Positions 1-6,008 of a stretch of DNA of 15,251 bases are shown one piece after another. A program made the translations under genes and the position numbers. This DNA is from DASZZV01 sp035544835 (lineage in GTDB: Bacteria > Acidobacteriota > Thermoanaerobaculia > Gp7-AA8), in NCBI GenBank assembly GCA_035544835.1, contig DASZZV010000387.1:1-15251 (forward strand). Direction: 5' to 3'. Below the pieces are notes generated by a model. The model ran no database searches. It was not told the DNA's origin and was given only the letters and a program-made list of their open reading frames with translations. Position 1 is the first letter of the stretch, and each line of letters starts with the position of its first letter.

Positions 1-223
1 GAGTGACGAGGTTGGGATGGCTGAGCGAACCGACGGCGCGCGCTTCCTGCTCAAAGCGGCGGAGCCGCTCCTCGCTCGTGGCGAAGCTCGCAGGCAGAAT
101 CTTGATGGCCACATCGCGCCCGATGCGGGGGTCGCGAGCACGGTATACCTCACCCATGCCGCCGGCCCCGAGGAGAGAGACGATCTCGTAGGGGCCAAGC
201 CGCGATCCGAGGCTGATATTCAT
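1..223 (-). CDS. Serine/threonine protein kinase, N-terminal part (cut by window edge)
   Basis: Reading the minus strand from the ATG at 223-221 gives 74 codons open to the window edge. The product starts MNISLGSRLGPYEIVSLLG and carries the glycine-rich nucleotide loop GAGGMGEVYRARD (residues 19-31), the VAIK lysine at residue 41 that contacts ATP, and a helix-C glutamate candidate in RFEQEAR at residue 60. These are subdomains I-III of a Hanks-type (PknB-like) kinase. By family knowledge the rest would hold the catalytic HRD and DFG motifs and possibly a membrane segment and a sensor domain, none of which is in the window. The upstream region shows no strong Shine-Dalgarno sequence. The gene is divergent from the vapBC module. 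The fold call is confident; the substrate cannot be told. Confidence 0.9.
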   Translation of the reverse strand, partial: MNISLGSRLGPYEIVSLLGAGGMGEVYRARDPRIGRDVAIKILPASFATSEERLRRFEQEARAVGSLSHPNLVT

Positions 224-537
224 CTGCTGCGATGGATTATGGCGCAGAAATGGAACGTAGAGAGAAACCGGGAGAACTGAGAAAAGCTGCCGTGGCCCCG
301 CCGCTTCTTTAACGGTTACGGAGGAAAGCCCTGCTCATGCCACCCACTCCTCCGCATGCAGCGCGGCCTGCATGAGCTGCGCGGCAGCTAGAAGATGGCG
401 AAGCTGAGTAGGCCCGAGTGTTGATGCAGTTCTTACTTTTCCATGACCCCAGCGCGCGAAGGCTCGTGGCAGACCTTTAGCGCAGGGCGTGAGCCCAATG
501 GCTTGACTTCGCCACATCATGATGCGAAGATGCTGTG
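224..537. other. Intergenic region between divergent kinase and vapB genes, with two adjacent hairpins
   Basis: No convincing gene is seen in these 314 bases. Two perfect hairpins lie side by side: CATGCAG/CTGCATG (355-361 and 368-374, six-base loop) and AGCTGC/GCAGCT (375-380 and 384-389, three-base loop). No T-tract follows, so they are not textbook terminators. A short minus-strand open frame at 335-520 has no recognisable motif. The 3' end of the region holds the likely vapBC promoter and operator. Confidence 0.5.
503..524 (+). promoter_or_regulatory. Possible vapBC promoter -35 and palindromic operator
   Basis: TTGACT at 503-508 fits a sigma-70 -35 box; a -10 box around 525-531 is poor. 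The perfect 10-bp palindrome CATCATGATG sits at 515-524, 13 bases before the vapB ATG. VapB-type antitoxins usually repress their own operon by binding such palindromes, so this is a likely operator. The palindrome is seen directly; the function is inferred. Confidence 0.4.
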
Positions 538-762
538 ATGCGAACCACCCTGGAGATCGACGACGACGTGCTGCAGGCCGCGCGCAGCGTTGCAGCAGCG
601 GAAGGCAAGAATATCGGGAAGGCTCTCTCCGAGCTGGCCCGCCGCGGTCTGGCGCCCCGAAGCCAGTCGAAGACGCGGTCGGGATTCCCGGTCTTCGACG
701 TCAGGCCCGACGCGGCCCCGATCACCATCGAGCTGGTCAAGGATGCATTGGACGGGGATTGA
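538..762 (+). CDS. vapB: VapB-type ribbon-helix-helix antitoxin
   Basis: The 74-residue protein begins MRTTLEIDDDVLQAAR, the beta strand and first helix of the small ribbon-helix-helix antitoxins that pair with PIN toxins, and continues with the usual ALSELARRGL segment. The C-terminal half (SGFPVFDVRPDAAPITIELV) resembles the toxin-binding tail of this family. Its expected role is to neutralise the VapC encoded next and to repress the operon. I chose the ATG at 538 over the GTG at 535 because family members start with the residues MRTTL. The stop codon at 760-762 lies one base before the likely GTG of the toxin gene, so translation is probably coupled. Confidence 0.85.
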   Translation: MRTTLEIDDDVLQAARSVAAAEGKNIGKALSELARRGLAPRSQSKTRSGFPVFDVRPDAAPITIELVKDALDGD

Positions 763-763
763 C

Positions 764-1210
764 GTGGTTTCGCTTCTGGACGTCAATCTGCTGATCGCTC
801 TCGCCTGGCCGAATCATGTCCATCACCGAACCGCCTTGCGGTGGTTCGATCGAAATCGCAAATCGGGATGGGCGACGTGTCCGCTGACTCAAAGTGGATT
901 CGTGAGAGTGTCATCGAACGTGCACATTCTCCCCGGCGCGCGCTCTCCGCGAGAAGCCCTGGCCCTGCTTCGGAGAATCGTGGGACTTCCTGACCATGTC
1001 TTCTGGCAGGACGACTTTTCAATTGCCACCAGCGATCTCGTCGATGAGACCAGACTGCTCGGTCACCGTCAGATCACGGACGCGCATGTGCTTGCGGTAG
1101 CCCTGCAACACGGCGGACAGCTCGCGACGCTCGATCGGGGACTCACCCACCTGGTTCCCGCCTCCCATTCCGCAGAAAACGCCGTGCACCTGGTGCTCGA
1201 CGAGACGTAG
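764..1210 (+). CDS. vapC: VapC-type PIN-domain ribonuclease toxin
   Basis: This 148-residue PIN domain reads MVSLLDVNLLIALAWPNH at its start, with the first metal-binding aspartate at D6. The later acidic residues are D106 in ITDAHVLA and D124 in LATLDRGL. This layout matches the PIN subfamily first defined in Mycobacterium tuberculosis (TIGR00028). Such toxins cleave specific RNAs with Mg2+ or Mn2+ and are held inactive by VapB. The position of the usual second acidic residue reads CPLTQSGFVRV, with Gln43, a substitution I believe occurs in relatives. The GTG at 764 is chosen because it follows the vapB stop at once and has GGGG about six bases upstream (754-757); an in-frame ATG at 743 would overlap vapB by 20 bases. 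Confidence 0.88.
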   Translation: MVSLLDVNLLIALAWPNHVHHRTALRWFDRNRKSGWATCPLTQSGFVRVSSNVHILPGARSPREALALLRRIVGLPDHVFWQDDFSIATSDLVDETRLLGHRQITDAHVLAVALQHGGQLATLDRGLTHLVPASHSAENAVHLVLDET

Positions 1211-1221
1211 GCGTTACGGCG

Positions 1222-1491
1222 ATGGCGATCCAGGCGCGCGTCCCCTTCGACTCCAACCCCCTGCTGGCCACGCTCAAAGGCGAAGACCGCGCCGCCGTCG
1301 AGCCCCTCTGCCGCATGCGCGGCTACGAGAAGGGCGAGGTCATCTTCCGTGAAGGCGAGCCTGCCGATCGCATCCACTTCATCTACGCAGGCCGCGTGAA
1401 GATCGTGAAATCAGCCGGCAGCCGCGACATCATCATTGAGCTGCTCGGCCCCGGCGAACCTGTCGGCGTTGTGGCGGCGGAGCCTCGGTAG
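1222..1491 (+). pseudogene. Truncated Crp/Fnr-family regulator (cyclic-nucleotide-binding domain only)
   Basis: The 89 residues begin MAIQARVPFDSNPLLATLKG and continue through YEKGEVIFREGEPADRIHFI and GRVKIVKSAG, the first beta-barrel strands of a Crp/Fnr sensor domain. The match runs up to LLGPGEPVGVVAA, where the family normally goes on with the rest of the barrel, the dimer helix and a helix-turn-helix (full length about 220-240 residues). Here the frame reads three more residues and stops. The next 230 bases contain no continuation in any frame, so the gene was cut by a rearrangement rather than by a point mutation. It begins 11 bases after vapC. It is unlikely to bind DNA and is best treated as a remnant. 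Confidence 0.75.
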
Positions 1492-1677
1492 TTCATCGAA
1501 TCACCCGGACTCCGCTCGATCGAGGGCGAGTCCGCCAGCGGTGGCAGAGCTCCGAGGATGGCGAAAAAAACTGGACCACTGTCTTCGACGGCCTCTACGC
1601 GCCTGCTCCGTAGCAACACACTCGGCGCATCTGCGAATCAATCGGACTCCTTCTCGAAAAAACTCACGTTCGATTCC

Positions 1678-1724
1678 TTGCGACCAACGGGAATAGACTG
1701 TACAGTTTGTCTGTACAAATCGGT
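1678..1724 (+). promoter_or_regulatory. Promoter and palindromic operator of the YefM/YoeB-type module
   Basis: TTGCGA (1678-1683) and TACAGT (1701-1706) are separated by 17 bases and form a plausible sigma-70 promoter. The -10 box overlaps the perfect palindrome ACTGTACAGT (1697-1706). A second imperfect inverted element, TTGTCTGTACAA, follows at once. YefM-type antitoxins are known to bind palindromes with a TGTACA core, so autorepression is likely. Confidence 0.55.
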
Positions 1725-2015
1725 ATGGCCAGGGAAAGCACTTACACTCAGGCTCGAGCCAACTTCAAGGCGCTTCTCGACGAGGCCGTCGCATCCCGTG
1801 AACCGGTCATTATCCGCCGGCGTGGCGGGGATGACGTAGCCCTCATCGCGGCCGAAGAGCTGCGTGGCTTGATTGAGACGGCTCACCTGCTGCGCTCTCC
1901 TAAGAACGCCGAGCGTTTACTCCGCGCTTTGGCCCGCGCAACCCAGCGGAAACTCCGCCCCGAACCGCTTGAGAAACTGCGCCGCGAGTTGGGGCTTGAC
2001 GAAGACGCCCGATAG
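1725..2015 (+). CDS. Phd/YefM-family antitoxin
   Basis: The 96-residue protein starts MARESTYTQARANFKALLDE, the N-terminal DNA-binding fold of Phd/YefM antitoxins, followed by EPVIIRRRGGDDVALIAAEE, the central strand and helix motif of the family. The charged C-terminal part (RLLRALARATQRKLRPEPLE) is expected to wrap the toxin. The protein should neutralise the YoeB-like toxin encoded next and repress the shared promoter. I prefer the ATG at 1725; a TTG at 1707 would lie inside the operator. The gene overlaps the likely toxin start by 20 bases. Confidence 0.87.
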   Translation: MARESTYTQARANFKALLDEAVASREPVIIRRRGGDDVALIAAEELRGLIETAHLLRSPKNAERLLRALARATQRKLRPEPLEKLRRELGLDEDAR

Positions 2016-2280
2016 CGACCGTTTACGAGTTGCCGTGTTCCATCCCGAGTTCCGCGAGGATCTGCGTTACTGGGTCGAGATCGATCGAAAGCTCGCCATT
2101 CGCGCGCTCGACCTCGTCGAGGCGATCCTGCACGATCCTTTCAGTGGCATCGGAAAACCGGAACGGCTGAAATACCTCGCCGATGGCGCATGGTCGCGCC
2201 GGCTGACCCAGGAACACCGAATCGTCTATCTCCTCAGGAGTGACCGGATCGAGTTTCTTCAGGCTCGGTATCACTATTGA
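1996..2280 (+). CDS. YoeB/Txe-family mRNA interferase toxin
   Basis: The product aligns with the YoeB family from its first strand to its end. It has VFHPEFREDLRYWVEIDRK, then PFSGIGKPERLK, WSRRLTQEHRIVY and the terminal RYHY. YoeB cleaves mRNA in the ribosomal A site. The counterparts of its catalytic residues are visible as Glu56 (in GKPERL), Arg68/69 (WSRR), His93 and Tyr94. The start is uncertain. TTG at 1996 gives 94 residues and keeps the first beta strand (LRVAVFH). GTG at 2035 gives 81 residues and would delete most of that strand. Neither has a good ribosome-binding site. The gene converges on the PIN toxin gene at 2353-2769. Confidence 0.87.
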   Translation: MTKTPDSDRLRVAVFHPEFREDLRYWVEIDRKLAIRALDLVEAILHDPFSGIGKPERLKYLADGAWSRRLTQEHRIVYLLRSDRIEFLQARYHY

Positions 2281-2352
2281 GCACTGAGGCCGCCTGGCTG
2301 GGGCCAATGGACGATTATCGAACCGCTTTGCTCAGGACCGGTGGCAACTTGA

Positions 2353-2769
2353 CTATCGCCAGTTTTGAATCCTGATTCCATGAAAACGTTTGAAGTCCGC
2401 TTCATTGAATGTCACGAGAATCAATTCGTGAACACCCGCGATGGCAGCGATCTGACCATCGGCGAAGGGCGACACATGTCCTCGGGCCTGGAGTCTGGCC
2501 CGCTCCATGGCGTGCCATTCTGCGGCGGCGCGGTCGTAGTCGAGAATCGGCATCGTGGCCAGGACAACCTCGTCGAGATAGCGTTCGATCACAGTGCGGC
2601 GGCGAGAAGACGGAAGGCGATGGGCCCCGAAGCGCAACTCGTGCCAGACGACCGAAGGGATGGCGATTTCATCTTCGTATCGCCGAAGTTTTTGCAGGAC
2701 ACCAGCCGCTGGGTTCGACCGCAGAGGTTCAGATACGATATTTGTATCGAGTAGATATTTGAGATTCAA
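2353..2769 (-). CDS. vapC: PIN-domain toxin (VapC/FitB type) partnered with a Phd antitoxin
   Basis: The 138 residues form a complete PIN domain. D8 lies in YLLDTNIVSEP, E44 in VVWHELRFG, D104 in SPFADGQIAAIA, and D125 in the TFNEADF segment that replaces the common TRNxxDF. These are the four metal-binding positions of VapC ribonucleases. The start is a TTG at 2769 whose last two bases belong to the stop codon of the antitoxin gene (TTGA), so translation is coupled. The pairing of a PIN toxin with a Phd-type antitoxin is known in many bacteria. The module lies next to the cassette-like genes and may itself be a cassette, but I see no attC-like site after its stop. Confidence 0.88.
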   Translation of the reverse strand: MNLKYLLDTNIVSEPLRSNPAAGVLQKLRRYEDEIAIPSVVWHELRFGAHRLPSSRRRTVIERYLDEVVLATMPILDYDRAAAEWHAMERARLQARGHVSPFADGQIAAIAGVHELILVTFNEADFKRFHGIRIQNWR

Positions 2770-3047
2770 AGACCCGAGTCCCGGCCCGGCGAGTCGTCTC
2801 GGGTGCTCCCAAACACCTCGTCAGGGTCGATCTCCAATGCTGCGAGCTCAACCTCGCGACTGAAGTCATCCCACGCCTCTGAGAAACGTCGCGTTCGCGA
2901 GCTCAAACGCTCGTACTGCTCACGCCCGAGTAAGACGGCGACGCTCTCCCCTCTGCGCGTGAGCTCCACGGCTTTTCCTGATTCCGCCTCGCGCACGAGG
3001 CTGGGTAACTTCATCCGCGCTTCAGCGATGGAGTAACGTTTGCTCAC
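2766..3047 (-). CDS. Phd/YefM-family antitoxin
   Basis: The 93-residue protein reads MSKRYSIAEARMKLPSLVRE, then GKAVELTRRGESVAVLLG, the conserved Phd/YefM N-terminal DNA-binding fold. The C-terminal region (SEAWDDFSREVELAALEIDP) is acidic and probably binds the PIN toxin. The GTG at 3047 is the only start in this frame that gives the family's N-terminus. The upstream sequence has a palindrome with the same TGTACA core as the other Phd-type module. The stop codon overlaps the toxin start. Confidence 0.87.
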   Translation of the reverse strand: MSKRYSIAEARMKLPSLVREAESGKAVELTRRGESVAVLLGREQYERLSSRTRRFSEAWDDFSREVELAALEIDPDEVFGSTRDDSPGRDSGL

Positions 3048-3058
3048 AGCGACCCATC

Positions 3059-3085
3059 ATGTACCTACCGATGTACATCTTATCA
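3059..3085 (-). promoter_or_regulatory. Likely operator/promoter of the Phd/PIN module
   Basis: The perfect palindrome GATGTACATC is at 3070-3079, 22 bases before the antitoxin GTG, with a second ATGTAC copy at 3059-3064 (direct repeat, 12-base period). On the minus strand TAAGAT next to the palindrome could be a -10 box; no clear -35 is seen. Autorepression by the Phd protein is inferred. Confidence 0.4.
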
Positions 3086-3206
3086 CTGGAGCCCAGCCGT
3101 TGCTTCCAGGGTGATGATCGACTTGCGCCCAATTCACAGTTGATGGAGCCGAACCGCGAAGGCCGAACTAGCTCCACCTTGCAAGGCGGGAACTCGCCTC
3201 GCACGC

Positions 3207-3337
3207 CTAACCGATCACCAGGATTAGGGCCGGATAGCGGCTATCGCGAAGCCTTCGAAACCCGATTCTCGGCATCATCGCAGCGGTTTCCACCGTTAGA
3301 TGAGAGGGCATAGTCCGCTCCAAACGACGTCACTGCC
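3207..3337 (-). other. Degenerate or hybrid attC-like site after the zinc-ribbon gene
   Basis: On the minus strand the 5' arm GTCGTTTGGAGCGGACT (3329-3313) closely matches the 5' arms of the two clear sites, and the stop codon of the zinc-ribbon gene lies just before it. The 3' end is a perfect GTTAGGC core (3213-3207), and an ATCTAAC core is at 3301-3295. The inner 3' arm does not pair with the 5' arm, so the site is decayed or a fusion of two sites. Confidence 0.4.
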
Positions 3338-3812
3338 GCTGAAGCAAGAAAAACGTTGCGATCACGAGCATGACAATTACCGAAAGTAGTGCCAGGCCAA
3401 TAGATTCCAATCCATTCCGCGTTGACACGGTTCTCTCAAGCCATGACGGCGGCTGGAGTGCCTCCGTCTGTAGCATGAGTTTTCGCCAGATAAACCTAGT
3501 CGGCGTTGCGTACTTGACACGATACCGGCCCGCGGGAATCACTGGAATGAACAAGATGCAGAAGAAGAGGCGCTGAACGATTGAATCGCACGTTGGACAC
3601 AGATCCGACCCGCCATAGAGCCGTGTTCCAACGCCGTTCGCGGTTACGGTGCCCTCGTTTGGAGCTACGGTACTCGACCCCAAGCATGCGTGGCAGAACT
3701 CGGGGTTAACGAAGAAATTCCGACAGACCGTGGAGCAGAAGGTTCCGCGCTCGTCCGTGATCCCTGTGACGACGCGCTGCCCACAGTTCCTGCACTTCTC
3801 GAAAATGATCAC
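3330..3812 (-). CDS. Membrane-anchored zinc-ribbon protein of unknown function
   Basis: I do not recognise a named family. The 160-residue product opens with CRNC (C7, C10) and CSTVC (C26, C30), followed by CHAC (C40, C43) and CPTC (C72, C75). That makes eight cysteines in four pairs, enough for two zinc sites. A hydrophobic stretch FFCILFIPVIPAGRYRVKY follows at 83-101; this IPVIPxGRY-type segment is often seen next to zinc ribbons in small membrane proteins. A C-terminal membrane helix spans about 136-157 (IGLALLSVIVMLVIATFFLL). It is the cargo of a cassette-like unit, starting 83 bases after the preceding attC-like site. Lower GC content than the genes on the right agrees with foreign origin. 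Its role is unknown. Confidence 0.75.
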   Translation of the reverse strand: MIIFEKCRNCGQRVVTGITDERGTFCSTVCRNFFVNPEFCHACLGSSTVAPNEGTVTANGVGTRLYGGSDLCPTCDSIVQRLFFCILFIPVIPAGRYRVKYATPTRFIWRKLMLQTEALQPPSWLERTVSTRNGLESIGLALLSVIVMLVIATFFLLQRQ

Positions 3813-3895
3813 CTCTGAGGATTCCCGTAGCGAATGCGAGTTTTGAGTTTATCCCTTTCGATTTGAGCTCAGCAAACAATGGAACGTTGCTCCGG

Positions 3896-3987
3896 GTCTA
3901 ACGTCCGAATTGAGCGGCGAGCCCGCCGCGCAGCTCATGGTACCACCCGGCAGACGAGGCGAAGTCCGCTCCAACGACAAGTCAAGC
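3896..3987 (-). other. attC-like site of the PLD-like cassette
   Basis: Read on the minus strand this 92-base imperfect palindrome starts GCTTGAC (one base off the RYYYAAC core) and ends with a perfect GTTAGAC core. Inside, TTGGAGCGG faces CCGCTCAA. The arms pair except for one extra G in the left arm, like the extrahelical base that sets attC orientation. That orientation agrees with the gene that ends nine bases before it. The centre differs from the next site but shares GGTACC and AGCTGCGCGGCG. Confidence 0.65.
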
Positions 3988-3996
3988 CGCCAGCAC

Positions 3997-4764
3997 TCAG
4001 ATGGCAGAGCCGGAGCTCCATGCGGACGCGAACAGCTGAAGAAACCTATCGCGCCCGTCAGGATCTGCGACGCGGCTGAGCATGCAGATTTTTGTTCCCA
4101 ATCCATTGAGGGACGCGCCCAAGTGCCACACCTCTGTCTGATCGATAATGATAAATCTGTCGTGGAATGCACTACTCTGCCGCGCTTCCAGGTCGTTACG
4201 TTTCTTTTGCAGCGCGGCTAAAAGGCTCCGAAAAATAGGCTTTTTGTCGGCGGTGACCAGCTGCACCGCTACAGATGTGTCGAGTGATTCGATGAATGGA
4301 AACACCTCGTCATCGAGATACGAGTCCACGATAACAATGTGTTGGCTTGCACGCTTGAGAAGATCCCACAAGAGCTTCTTAGCTTGGTACTCGTCTCCTG
4401 CTGGCAGGATGATTTGACTCTTTTCAACGGGCGTCGCGTTGAGAAATTCAGGCTGCAACTGCTCCTTCACTTGCCAAATGACGCCCAGCATCTGAGCGAC
4501 CCGTGTGCAGTCCTCCGCGCTTGCATACTCCGGCTGGTCGCGCCACCACCGAGTGATGCTTTCCTTTCGAAGTCGGTCGAACACGCGGCCTGCGACGGAC
4601 TCCGCCTGGAGGAGTTGGGCAATCGTCATTTCTGCGGCCTGCAACTTGTCGGCGATTTCACGAACACGAATGAGACGTTTTTCGCAGAGCGGCATCAACT
4701 CGTGAAGCTCGTCCCACATCTGCTGCAACTTTGCTGTTCGTTGAGAATCATCCATATCGTTCAT
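3997..4764 (-). CDS. PLD-like (HDR-motif) protein with helical N-terminal domain
   Basis: The 255 residues fall in two parts. Residues 1-110 are helical and charged (LQQMWDELHELMPLCEKR, REIADKLQAAEMTIAQLL) with no recognised motif. Residues 120-250 form a phospholipase D-like alpha/beta domain, with IVIVDSYLDDEVFPF, then AFHDRFIIIDQ (H201, R203, D208), then VWHLGASLNGLG. The usual HxK motif reads HDR here, and only one copy is present. Similar single-copy domains with HDRFIIID and HxGASLxxLG occur in uncharacterised bacterial and phage-linked proteins. A nucleic-acid or host-defence role is possible but not shown. The ATG lies four bases after an attC-like core, the usual position in a cassette. 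Confidence 0.75.
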   Translation of the reverse strand: MNDMDDSQRTAKLQQMWDELHELMPLCEKRLIRVREIADKLQAAEMTIAQLLQAESVAGRVFDRLRKESITRWWRDQPEYASAEDCTRVAQMLGVIWQVKEQLQPEFLNATPVEKSQIILPAGDEYQAKKLLWDLLKRASQHIVIVDSYLDDEVFPFIESLDTSVAVQLVTADKKPIFRSLLAALQKKRNDLEARQSSAFHDRFIIIDQTEVWHLGASLNGLGTKICMLSRVADPDGRDRFLQLFASAWSSGSAI

Positions 4765-4768
4765 GGCG

Positions 4769-4866
4769 ACCTAACGTCCGAGTTGAGCGGCTTAGCTCGC
4801 CGCGCAGCTAACGGTACCAAACCGGCGCACTGTGCGGGCAAAGTCCGCTCCGGCGACAAGTTACAG
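4769..4866 (-). other. attC-like site of the DUF5678/protease cassette
   Basis: On the minus strand this 98-base imperfect palindrome starts CTGTAAC and ends with a perfect GTTAGGT core. GGAGCGG in the left arm faces CCGCTC in the right arm with one unpaired G, and GTC near the left end faces GAC near the right. It shares ACTTGTCG, GAGCGGACTT, GGTACC, AGCTGCGCGGCG and CGGACGTTAG with the site at 3896-3987. The next cassette's ATG follows at 4764. Confidence 0.68.
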
Positions 4867-4949
4867 TAGGGCGACTGAAAGACGGCCGCTAACGTTGTCC
4901 GCCTTACTCCGGAGAATGAGTCCCCAAGATGGGGCCGGACGCGTGAAGG

Positions 4950-5612
4950 TCACGGCCCGATGGATGGCTTCGACGCTACCCTAGACTGCTGACCCTGAAG
5001 CGACGCTAGGTCAAAGCTTACGGTAAGGGTTCCAGACGGGCCCTCATACTCAACGCGACAATGCTGCAGAATGTCTCGGCCTAGCAGCCCGACGAGCTGC
5101 ACCGGAGCGCCTTGAACCATCACCGTCGTGTGTCGGTGGAGATCCGGGATCCCCTGGACCTCTTGCTCCCAACCAAACATCGTTTGGACGCCCGTCTTAT
5201 GGTCTGTAATCGAGATCTCGAGCTTTGCCAAATAGACGGGGTTTTCGTGCTCTCCGCCTGCCCCGAATCCCCGCTGTAACCTCGTTGGCTGCAGACCCAG
5301 CATCTGAGCAGCCTGACTGGATATGCAGGTTCCACTGGCGCCCGTATCCAACAGCAACGCACCGAGCACTGGCGCACTGACGACTTTCCCTTCAGCGGTC
5401 AGTTGATTTGCAAGCATCGTAGGAACGGACCACGTCGCAAGGATCAGCGGACCGACAGACCGCAAGAAATCAGGACCATAGGTGTGAGTGAATCGCTTGG
5501 GTATAGGAGGAGGCGTGCCAGTACCAAAGCGCTGAAGGTGCTTCTCTTGTCTGAGCTGCTTCTTTTTTTCCTTCTCTCGCTGTTGCCTTCTGCGGTCTGT
5601 CGTTTTCGACAT
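4950..5612 (-). CDS. Retropepsin-like aspartic protease
   Basis: The 220-residue protein has a very basic N-terminus (residues 1-30, rich in Arg, Lys and Gln) followed by a retropepsin-like domain. The catalytic motif is LLLDTGASGTCIS (DTGA at about 89-92), and the second hallmark is GLLGRDIL at about 176-183, where the family has an IGxD or LGRD element. Single-domain enzymes of this type act as homodimers. No signal peptide is seen, so it should be cytoplasmic. I chose the ATG at 5612, which overlaps the stop of the upstream gene by one base (TGATG); a TTG at 5615 is also possible. The pair forms one cassette-like unit, and the small partner could be a substrate or regulator, which is inference. 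Confidence 0.8.
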   Translation of the reverse strand: MSKTTDRRRQQREKEKKKQLRQEKHLQRFGTGTPPPIPKRFTHTYGPDFLRSVGPLILATWSVPTMLANQLTAEGKVVSAPVLGALLLDTGASGTCISSQAAQMLGLQPTRLQRGFGAGGEHENPVYLAKLEISITDHKTGVQTMFGWEQEVQGIPDLHRHTTVMVQGAPVQLVGLLGRDILQHCRVEYEGPSGTLTVSFDLASLQGQQSRVASKPSIGP

Positions 5613-5878
5613 CAACTAAACATCACGCCCGCTTCCCAAGAAGTGGACGTCGGCTGCGGCGTCCGCTCTAGAACTTCGGACACAAGGAATGATGAGTCGG
5701 AACCATAACGGGTAAGCGCCTCGCGGTAAGCGGCCTCGTACGTATCAAAGAATCCAGCCGGCTGGCCATCCTTGAAGACCACAAACTCGTTCGCGTGGTC
5801 GCGCAGAAGCTCCCCCAGCAAGGAGTCAAAAGCTCCCTGTTCCAGAGCTAGCGCTCGGACCTTTTCGTTATGACCCAT
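5612..5878 (-). CDS. Small DUF5678-like protein encoded upstream of the protease
   Basis: This 88-residue protein has the segment EFVVFKDGQPAGFFDTYEAAYREALTRYG, the core of the small DUF5678-type proteins; this assignment is from memory of the motif. Function is unknown. Genes of this type are, as I recall, often next to a retropepsin-like protease gene, as here. The start ATG at 5878 has a good Shine-Dalgarno sequence GAGGTGG seven bases upstream. The stop codon overlaps the protease start, so the two are co-translated. No attC-like site is visible directly upstream. Confidence 0.72.
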   Translation of the reverse strand: MGHNEKVRALALEQGAFDSLLGELLRDHANEFVVFKDGQPAGFFDTYEAAYREALTRYGSDSSFLVSEVLERTPQPTSTSWEAGVMFS

Positions 5879-6008
5879 CGGAAACCCACCTCGTTGGCGC
5901 GCCAGGTGCTTTGAGCCCCAACACGGAGAAAGAACACTCGGATACTACAACGACGATACGGTTGTTACAAAATTCACACCGGAGCCATTCCTGTGTGACT
6001 AAAAAATG

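Larger units (their letters stand above)
3207..5878 (-). mobile_element. Integron-type gene cassette array (CALIN-like, no integrase in window)
   Basis: Four minus-strand genes form three units. Each unit ends with an attC-like site: 5878-4950 with 4866-4769, 4764-3997 with 3987-3896, and 3812-3330 with about 3337-3207. The short spacing between one site and the next start codon (four bases for the 4764 gene), the single orientation and the similarity of the two good sites are typical of cassette arrays in chromosomal integrons. No tyrosine recombinase of the IntI type and no attI site are visible. The upstream boundary near 5878 and any cassette status of the Phd/PIN module are unclear. Confidence 0.6.

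Noticed and set aside
335..520. Minus-strand 61-residue open frame between the kinase and vapB genes
   Set aside because: No family motif, no good ribosome-binding site, and it overlaps the vapBC promoter region and two hairpins.
4867..4949. A further attC core (CGCTAAC) just after the protease gene
   Set aside because: No matching right core or pairing arms could be found apart from the site already called at 4769-4866.
5879..6008. An attI site or integrase remnant upstream of the first cassette
   Set aside because: No attI-like core, promoter set or integrase coding sequence is visible here.
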